From Paracoccaceae bacterium (GTDB lineage: Bacteria > Pseudomonadota > Alphaproteobacteria > Rhodobacterales > Rhodobacteraceae), in assembly GCA_029243395.1 (NCBI GenBank), contig JAQWSE010000011.1, positions 1 to 64,000 on the forward strand: a stretch of 64,000 nucleotides of DNA. The letters are read 5' to 3'. Positions 58,424 through 64,000 of the stretch are shown piece by piece; within the stretch, counting starts at the first letter, position 1; every line of letters begins with the position of its first letter. The position numbers and the translations under genes were made by a program. The notes below the pieces were generated by a model, which saw only the letters and a list, made by a program, of their open reading frames with translations, did no database searches and was not told the origin of the DNA.

Positions 58424-58708
58424 TTAGCTAGGTATCCAATCTTCACCTATGGGAGAAATCACAGTAGTACTTGCAACGTGAGCACCAGCTTCAGTACGAG
58501 CTTTGACAACATCTGGTCTTTCCCCAAAAGTTTTCATTTGAGACGCATCTTGCATGTGGACTACCATGAAAATTTGACTTTCATCTGGATTTGTTCCAGC
58601 CCAAACCATTTTCACACCAACTTTTTCCATTTCAGGATTTAAGCTTTTTGCCATTTCCTTCCAGCGGGCAAAACCTTTAGAAATATTAACAGTTACTAAC
58701 ATCTTCAT
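58424..58708 (-). CDS. Small alpha/beta-barrel-like protein (DUF3764-like)
   Basis: 94 residues with AAGGAG six bases before the ATG. MKMLVTVNISKGFARWKEMAK, then MVWAGTNPDESQIFMVVHMQD and a helix MKTFGERPDVVKARTEAGA suggest the same ferredoxin-like dimeric-barrel fold; the layout is closest to DUF3764 as I remember it. Function unknown. It is the first gene of a two-gene minus-strand unit. Confidence 0.65.
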   Translation of the reverse strand: MKMLVTVNISKGFARWKEMAKSLNPEMEKVGVKMVWAGTNPDESQIFMVVHMQDASQMKTFGERPDVVKARTEAGAHVASTTVISPIGEDWIPS

Positions 58709-59192
58709 AAGCTTCTCCTTTGTTCATGTTTTTAGACATTATTTTTATTTAGTAACCTCTATACTGGCACTCATTGGACGTCGTTTGCTAGCAGAGGACC
58801 CACTCATTACAGAATTAAAGCATGCTTGAGCATATAAAAAAATGAGATGGAGCATAAGATAATAGGGCACAAGGCCGCTCAAAAACATACCTTGCTCCAT
58901 GAAAGTTGGACGTATTTCTACTCATTCCGCCTAATCATGAATACACCTAGAACCGCTAGAAGTTGGTGCATGGATAGAAAGACTGGTATTAAAATGACGC
59001 TAGTGTCTAAAGCTGAGGCTTTCTGGAGTTATACAGAAAATCATAGTAGGCAGGCGAAGGAATAGTTATTGTAATATTTTTAGGAGCTGGAACATCTCGA
59101 GAAGTTTTAAGAATTAACGTTGAGAACATTACAGTTAACTGATAAATGGGCGCTATTGTAACGTTATATCTAGAAGTTAAAAAAGTACTGGT
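58709..59192. other. Intergenic region without recognisable gene
   Basis: 484 bases before the MFS gene. A 72-codon plus-strand frame (58847-59065) has no ribosome binding site and no recognisable family. The promoters of the two flanking units must lie here, but no strong promoter match was found. Confidence 0.55.
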
Positions 59193-60383
59193 ATGGCAAC
59201 CTCAATTCGTTCTAAAACTTATTTTTCAGTCCTGCTAATCTTGAGTTCAACGCATCTCTTGAACGATTTGATGCAATCTTTGATCCCTGCTTCTTATCCA
59301 ATTTTAAAGGCAAAGTACTCGTTAGATTTTGTTCAAGTAGGTATGATTACTTTAACTTTCCAGATCGCTGCTTCTTTGTTACAGCCCTTGATAGGAATGA
59401 TGTCTGATAGACATGCCGCCCCTTATTCCCCCGTAGTCGGAATGATGTTCACTTTCTCTGGCCTAATTAGCCTTGCCTTCGCACAGAGCTATGAATCGAT
59501 CCTTGTCTCAGTTGCATTAATAGGTATAGGCTCATCAATTTTTCATCCAGAGGCGACCCGAATGGCTCGTTATGCTGCAGGAAGACGTCAGGGGTTTGCG
59601 CAGGGTATTTTTCAGGTTGGCGGGCAGACGGGTGGAGCTCTTGGACCAATATTTGCTGCCATAATAATAGTACCATGGGGGTTATCTAGTCTGGCATGGT
59701 TTGCGGTACTAGCCCTTTTGGCCATGAGTCTTTTAATGTGGATTGGCAGTAAACAGCGCCAGATTAGCGCTGAGTTTTCCGCAATGCAGGAACGTCGTAA
59801 AATTGAATCTGGAATACCGAGTTACGCACCTTTTACTATTGGTGTGGTTCTTTTTATCTTAATATTTTTAATGTTTACCAAAAATGTTTACGTGGAAAGC
59901 TTTCGCTCATTTTATACATTTTATCTTATTGAACATTTTGACCTTTCTATTCCTAAATCGCAATTCATGCTATTTGTTTTTCTTATTCCAGCAACAGTAG
60001 GTGTATTAATAGGTGGTGTCCTCGGTGACCGAATAGGACGTTACTGGATTATTTGGATTTCAGTGCTAGGGCCATTGCCATTCACTTTAATTTTACCTTA
60101 CGCAGATTTATTTTGGACTGGTATATTAACGATTATAATCAACATAATAATGGCTAGTGCCTTTGCAGCAATTTTAATTTATGCGATTGATCTTTTGCCC
60201 AACAGGATCGGATTGATCGGCGGGTTATTTTATGGATTGAACTTTGGGCTTGGTGGTATTGCAGCAGGATTTCTAGGGTTACTCATTGAGAAATATGGTA
60301 TCGAAATGGTGTATTTCATATGCTCTTTCATGCCGCTTGCGGGACTAATGGTGTTGTTTCTTCCTCGGATGGAAAACACCTAA
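59193..60383 (+). CDS. MFS transporter, fosmidomycin-resistance (Fsr) type
   Basis: 396 residues with about twelve hydrophobic segments. LSSTHLLNDLMQSLIPASYPILK (about 17-39), LIGIGSSIFHPEATRMARYAAG (about 112-133) and GFAQGIFQVGGQTGGALGP are diagnostic for the Fsr group of the major facilitator superfamily. MSDRHAAPYSPVVG is the MFS loop-2/3 motif. Members export drugs or metabolites; substrate unknown. It has no operon partner. Confidence 0.9.
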   Translation: MATSIRSKTYFSVLLILSSTHLLNDLMQSLIPASYPILKAKYSLDFVQVGMITLTFQIAASLLQPLIGMMSDRHAAPYSPVVGMMFTFSGLISLAFAQSYESILVSVALIGIGSSIFHPEATRMARYAAGRRQGFAQGIFQVGGQTGGALGPIFAAIIIVPWGLSSLAWFAVLALLAMSLLMWIGSKQRQISAEFSAMQERRKIESGIPSYAPFTIGVVLFILIFLMFTKNVYVESFRSFYTFYLIEHFDLSIPKSQFMLFVFLIPATVGVLIGGVLGDRIGRYWIIWISVLGPLPFTLILPYADLFWTGILTIIINIIMASAFAAILIYAIDLLPNRIGLIGGLFYGLNFGLGGIAAGFLGLLIEKYGIEMVYFICSFMPLAGLMVLFLPRMENT

Positions 60384-60596
60384 GACTACTACTCTGAAAA
60401 ATTATTAGTTTCATTTGTCTCAGGGCTATATCAGTGTTTGAATTCAAAACATGTTATCTAGCCTCATTCCATATCTTCTAGTGCACACTTACTTTAGGAT
60501 TTGGAATTATTAATATTATCACTTTGATTATCAGAAGGAGCAAATGGCAAAAAAATTCTCATCCAAGTAAGTACGGTCAATCATTAAACAATAAAA

Positions 60597-60613
60597 AAGC
60601 TTCGATAGAGCTT
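60597..60613 (-). terminator. Rho-independent terminator of the GFA gene
   Basis: On the minus strand AAGCT and AGCTT form a 5-bp stem with a 7-base loop, followed by a run of T. It lies 37 bases past the stop of the GFA gene. The stem is short, so it may be weak. Confidence 0.5.
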
Positions 60614-60649
60614 CTCAGAGGGTTATCATACTTGCTTAGTTTGATCCTT

Positions 60650-61057
60650 TTAGGATGGCATCTTAGATGCTTGCTTTAGGTTTTTATCTATACTTGTGGA
60701 CGGAATCTTACTATCCATAAATATGTTCACCGCTGGTTTAATTAAATCGATTTGGTCTACCGTCCCTGCTCTAATCGAAAGCACATTAATTTTTGCACTG
60801 TTCTTACCAAATAGTAAAGAACCGCAGTTATTACAAAAGAACTTTGTCATGGTACTTCCGCTATCAGAAGTATGGCAGTAAGAAGAAACTTCGCCAAAAA
60901 TTTCAACTTTTTCCTCAGGAACAAATAAGTTTGTACCAAAAACTGAACCCGTGGCCCGGCGACAATCTTCACAGTGGCAGTTGAATATTGCTTTGGGTTC
61001 GGCGTCACATTTGTAGGTAATCTTGCCACAAAGACATTTACCAGAAAAAAAGGACAT
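60650..61057 (-). CDS. GFA family protein (CENP-V/GFA zinc fold)
   Basis: 135 residues. Zinc cysteines are Cys8 and Cys10 (KCLCGKITY), Cys27, Cys29 and Cys32 (NCHCEDCRR), and Cys75 and Cys78 (FCNNCGS), the full set of the glutathione-dependent formaldehyde-activating family. The founding enzyme condenses formaldehyde with glutathione, but most members have unknown activity. GGGGG lies before the ATG. A perfect palindrome lies about 60 bases upstream. Confidence 0.9.
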   Translation of the reverse strand: MSFFSGKCLCGKITYKCDAEPKAIFNCHCEDCRRATGSVFGTNLFVPEEKVEIFGEVSSYCHTSDSGSTMTKFFCNNCGSLLFGKNSAKINVLSIRAGTVDQIDLIKPAVNIFMDSKIPSTSIDKNLKQASKMPS

Positions 61058-61478
61058 ATTATTTCCCCCAAGGGCAGTACTAAAGTATATTAGGTGAACT
61101 CAACGTCTGCCCGTAGTATGTCAGATGACATCCAAGAATGCACTAGAATAATTATTTTTAATAACTAGGATTTTCCAAGTCCCTATTTTATGATTATTAG
61201 ACAAATAATACAGCTTAATGAGTAGATGCAAATTTGGCTTCTTCCTCCTTTTAGGTTTAATCAGTTGGTTGCAATTTGAAAATTATCTTCCAAGTAGGTA
61301 CATGTCAGGTTTCCAGTTTAGGATGAGTATATATCTAGAGACTAGATTTGTTGTGGTGAAATTAGGATAGTCCTTGTTGGAAAAACCAAACTCATTATTC
61401 AAGTAAGCACCGCCGCTCATATGTTTTCTTCGGGAAATAGCACTTGCTAATCTTTTTGACTCATTCTCCTAAAATCTC
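61058..61478. other. Intergenic region with a perfect palindrome
   Basis: 421 bases without a supported gene. ATGTCAGATGACAT at 61118-61131 is a perfect inverted repeat with 6-base arms and a 2-base centre, 61 bases upstream of the GFA start, a plausible operator. The rest is AT-rich without recognisable content. Confidence 0.5.
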
Positions 61479-61919
61479 TCAGAGTTCTTCAAGGTCTTCT
61501 ATATGTTTATTCAATGCGGTTGCGGCTAATTGAAGTTCAACAATAAATAAAGCTATTGAAATCGCAAAAATTATGAGGGCAGCCACATAAAAATAAATAA
61601 ACATAGTTACCATGCTTGGATCAGGTGTTTTAGTTATTAGCCTCAAACCAAAGAAGAATGAAATTAGATTAATGAAAAAGCTAGTAGCCCCAAGGGTTTG
61701 AAATGTTCTGTTTAGCAGGAGACGTTTTCTAAGAATATAAATTTGCTCAAGATACCTTTTAACATATAACTCACCTTTGGAACTTCTATTTTCAATCAAG
61801 TCGTCGTGAATTTTTCTAACCAAAGTAGACAAAGAACTATATCTATTTGCATAGTTAATCATCATCAAAGGTATTGCTGGGAAAAGCGCGGCTGGAAGAA
61901 AAAGTATTCCGTAGTCCAT
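61479..61919 (-). CDS. DUF2721 membrane protein
   Basis: 146 residues with three hydrophobic segments (about 5-22, 75-95, 108-130). The cytoplasmic part RYSSLSTLVRKIHDDLIEN then YVKRYLEQIYILRKRLLLNRTFQTLG matches the DUF2721 layout. It ends in an acidic tail HIEDLEEL. Function unknown for the whole family. The ribosome binding site is weak. It stands alone; 292 bases upstream hold no gene. Confidence 0.8.
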   Translation of the reverse strand: MDYGILFLPAALFPAIPLMMINYANRYSSLSTLVRKIHDDLIENRSSKGELYVKRYLEQIYILRKRLLLNRTFQTLGATSFFINLISFFFGLRLITKTPDPSMVTMFIYFYVAALIIFAISIALFIVELQLAATALNKHIEDLEEL

Positions 61920-62211
61920 TAACTAACTCATATTTTAAGGTGATTACTGTATAAATTGTATATAAGCAACAAAACTGAATTGTCCATGATATTTAAGTTT
62001 TGGGAAATGACCATTTCCTTACAGGCCTTCTGACCGGTCCTAATAGCAGATAGAAACCTCATGAAGAGAAGTTTGGAATCCAATCAAAGATTCTGGTTAT
62101 ATTGAGTACAGAATATAGAGTAAAGGAAAGCTATAGCACCCAATATTACAAAACCATACCCTAATCCTGGTAACTGCCCCAGCTGACATTTTTTCTGAAT
62201 TAGGCTAAAAA

Positions 62212-62541
62212 TTACCTACTAGTATATATCACTTTAGGTAGTTCAGGTGGTGGGCCTTTAGGGTCGAGACCGTGAACATCCTGAGCAAATTCAGCAAACT
62301 CTTTATCCATTCCAGACATGATTTTCCCAAAGCTTGCATACGGGTCATCGCCCTCGAAAGTTAAAATTACAAAATCACCATTTGGTGTCTCTTGTAAAAA
62401 AGTTCTTTCATAGACGCCGGCATCCTCTCTGGATTTATCAAAATTGCTTTTCATCGGTTCTTTATGAAGCTCTTCCATCATTTTTAACCATTTATCTTTT
62501 TTCCCCGGTAATATGGGCATACACATTGCTAGAAGTGCCAT
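62212..62541 (-). CDS. Small conserved-type protein, probable alpha/beta barrel
   Basis: 109 residues with AAAGGAC before the ATG. MALLAMCMPILPGKKDKWLKMMEEL (strand then helix), YERTFLQETPNGDFVILTFEGDDP (two strands) and a helix follow the dimeric alpha-beta barrel pattern, the third such small protein in the last 7 kb. No catalytic motif can be named. The 241 bases before the next gene hold nothing recognised. Confidence 0.65.
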   Translation of the reverse strand: MALLAMCMPILPGKKDKWLKMMEELHKEPMKSNFDKSREDAGVYERTFLQETPNGDFVILTFEGDDPYASFGKIMSGMDKEFAEFAQDVHGLDPKGPPPELPKVIYTSR

Positions 62542-62782
62542 TCTGTAGTCCTTTCATTGATTTAAACTCTATTATTAGCATAGGTAGGGGAAAAAGTTCA
62601 TATTACTTTACGTGATTTTCCCCTAGTCCAAAAAAACTACGCAGGTAAGTTCAGCTGTTCACATTTCTATTTCTAAGGATCGAATGTAATTGCCTGTCCT
62701 ACACATCATACGTGTGTCATTATGGAAATAAGTTTGATCTTTTTATCTAGAAAATGTTAGGCCATTATTTGGTATTGGAAAT

Positions 62783-63868
62783 ATGATTAGTATGATGAAA
62801 CGAATGATCAATAGGCTTCTAAATCATTTAAGTCTGGGAAATAAGTTACCTGACTTATTCTTGTTTTTGATAAGTGTATCTTTCTGTTCATTTGCCACTG
62901 GTTCAGAAAGACTTGAGTTATATTTTCTATCTGAGAAGCTATTAAACAATAAAATTGTACCAGTTCAAGATGTGATACAATTCAATATTAAATCGAGGTC
63001 CCTAGGATTTAAGGGTTTTAGCTCAGGTCAAGAACAAAACTACACCGTTGCACTTGAAAAAGGCATTTATCCAATACTTGCCTATTCAGACAATATCAAT
63101 GGCGGTAACTTAAGTCAGACTATTCAAGTAGGGGATTTCATCTTTGTAGGAGAGGAAGAAGCGAATGCAAAATCAGGATTAATTTTTGGAGGAGGAATCT
63201 TCTTAGGGATGAAAAAAATCTATGGCCGAGGGAGATATCTTGACTTTAATGTTAATGCGTCTTTGGCTGCTGCTCCAACTCATGAATGGTTAACCATAAG
63301 AAATGAATCCATCAATGCATGTTCAAGAAACTATGTTAAAGAATGGTACTTTTTTGATGCTTGTGCCAACTGGAAACATAATAAGAGGCAATTCTCAGAT
63401 GTAATTAGTAAAAGCCTCTCAGCATCATTTACAAAATTATTTAGGGTAGAAAAAACCTTTAATGAAGGTTCGTTTACATTAAAAAGATTCATGTCTGATG
63501 AATATCAGCAAATGCAGGGGACGTTCGCATTAAATTCTTTATTAACAAATGGTTTTAAGACAAACTTTTCTATAACTGCTGGGGAACCAGTTACAGATTT
63601 AATTTCTTTAAATTACTCAGTAGGGACAACTATAAGCAAACACGTAAAGAAAAGACCTCTAAGGTTTTCCTTAAACCAAACTCTTTATGATGGTGGAAAA
63701 TTTCTAGGAATGGGCAGGAAGGATATCACACAGAAGATATCCCTTACATATCCCATCCATAGCACATTCAATACGTCTATAGGGTATACCAGAAATGTGT
63801 CTTCCATTAGTTCCTTTAGTTATAATGGGTCACACATAGAGGTTTCATTTCCTACTCAGAGCTTTTAA
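62783..63868 (+). CDS. Probable outer membrane beta-barrel protein, unknown function
   Basis: 361 residues; start ATG 62783 or 62792. A hydrophobic stretch LPDLFLFLISVSFCSFATGSE near residues 24-44 looks like a signal peptide after a long basic N-terminus. After that, many alternating-residue strands (RYLDFNVNASLAAAP, FTLKRFMSD, FKTNFSITAGEP, LRFSLNQTLYDGG, FNTSIGYTRNVSS) and a C-terminal HIEVSFPTQSF ending in Phe suggest an outer membrane barrel. Two cysteine-bearing segments lie near residues 180 and 193. No family recognised. It is followed to the window end by 132 bases without a gene. Confidence 0.6.
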   Translation: MISMMKRMINRLLNHLSLGNKLPDLFLFLISVSFCSFATGSERLELYFLSEKLLNNKIVPVQDVIQFNIKSRSLGFKGFSSGQEQNYTVALEKGIYPILAYSDNINGGNLSQTIQVGDFIFVGEEEANAKSGLIFGGGIFLGMKKIYGRGRYLDFNVNASLAAAPTHEWLTIRNESINACSRNYVKEWYFFDACANWKHNKRQFSDVISKSLSASFTKLFRVEKTFNEGSFTLKRFMSDEYQQMQGTFALNSLLTNGFKTNFSITAGEPVTDLISLNYSVGTTISKHVKKRPLRFSLNQTLYDGGKFLGMGRKDITQKISLTYPIHSTFNTSIGYTRNVSSISSFSYNGSHIEVSFPTQSF

Positions 63869-64000
63869 TAAAATCTTTAAAATTGAGCCTAAACCTATTT
63901 AAAATCTTGGAAGATCAGTTATTGTTTTGTACCTATGAAAGTACTTACAAAGGTATCCTCATTTCCCGCACTATAGGCAATTCCATGCATCCCAGCGGCA

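Noticed and set aside
58847-59065. 72-codon plus-strand frame before the MFS gene
   Set aside because: No ribosome binding site and no recognisable pattern.
1-64000. CRISPR array, prophage, insertion sequence, rRNA operon or defence island
   Set aside because: No spaced direct repeats, no transposase or integrase, no phage structural genes, no rRNA and no recognised defence proteins were seen.

Overview
The window is a 64 kb piece of an AT-rich alphaproteobacterial chromosome, probably from an uncultured marine lineage. The alphaproteobacterial assignment rests on the order isoaspartyl methyltransferase / tolC / small acidic PopZ-position ORF / valS, on suhB next to efp, on 6S RNA before the 5-formyl-THF cyclo-ligase gene, and on a tRNA-His with A73 and no encoded G-1. 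The exact order or family cannot be fixed from the sequence alone.

Layout. 0-1 kb: 3' end of an FG-GAP/VCBS calcium-repeat protein, then tRNA-Cys. 1.5-14 kb: housekeeping genes (pcm-like, tolC, popZ candidate, valS, HisC-like aminotransferase, serine-glyoxylate aminotransferase, tyrosine phosphatase, MsbA-like exporter, ygfZ, suhB, efp). 14-19 kb: a divergent sarcosine-oxidase alpha/gamma pair without beta and delta, converging on a class III aminotransferase. 19-24 kb: tRNA-His, 6S RNA, 5-formyl-THF cyclo-ligase, YmdB-type phosphodiesterase, SLC13 transporter, YebC. 24-34 kb: a propionate module (pccB, unknown small gene, pccA, methylmalonyl-CoA mutase, malic enzyme, propionyl-CoA synthetase). 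34-41.5 kb: divergent deoxynucleoside-salvage operons (deoC + ALDH16-like enzyme; cdd-deoA-deoB-upp) around a dyad-symmetric site. 41.5-49 kb: amino-acid/amine catabolism (Tat-exported amine oxidase, SAF-domain oxidoreductase, DSD1-type PLP enzyme, ureohydrolase, MmgE/PrpD protein) with a decayed ABC ATPase. 49-57 kb: a block of clearly higher GC with a polyamine-type ABC transporter, SDR, amidase and a divergent LuxR regulator. 57-64 kb: a gene-sparse tail with an MBL hydrolase, three small alpha/beta-barrel-like proteins, an Fsr-type MFS exporter, a GFA protein, DUF2721 and a probable outer-membrane protein.

How it works together. PrpE, PCC, MCM and MaeB can carry propionate to succinyl-CoA, and malate on to pyruvate; only the methylmalonyl-CoA epimerase is missing here. 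DeoC, DeoA, DeoB, Cdd, Upp and the ALDH would turn deoxynucleosides into bases, glyceraldehyde-3-phosphate, acetaldehyde and then acetate. The higher-GC block reads as one import-and-degrade operon for an amine or amide compound under its own regulator. I see no convincing phage, CRISPR or defence system. The least explained items are the orphan SoxA/SoxG pair, the unknown pcc-operon protein, the structured and repeated DNA flanking the amine oxidase gene, and the decayed tail.
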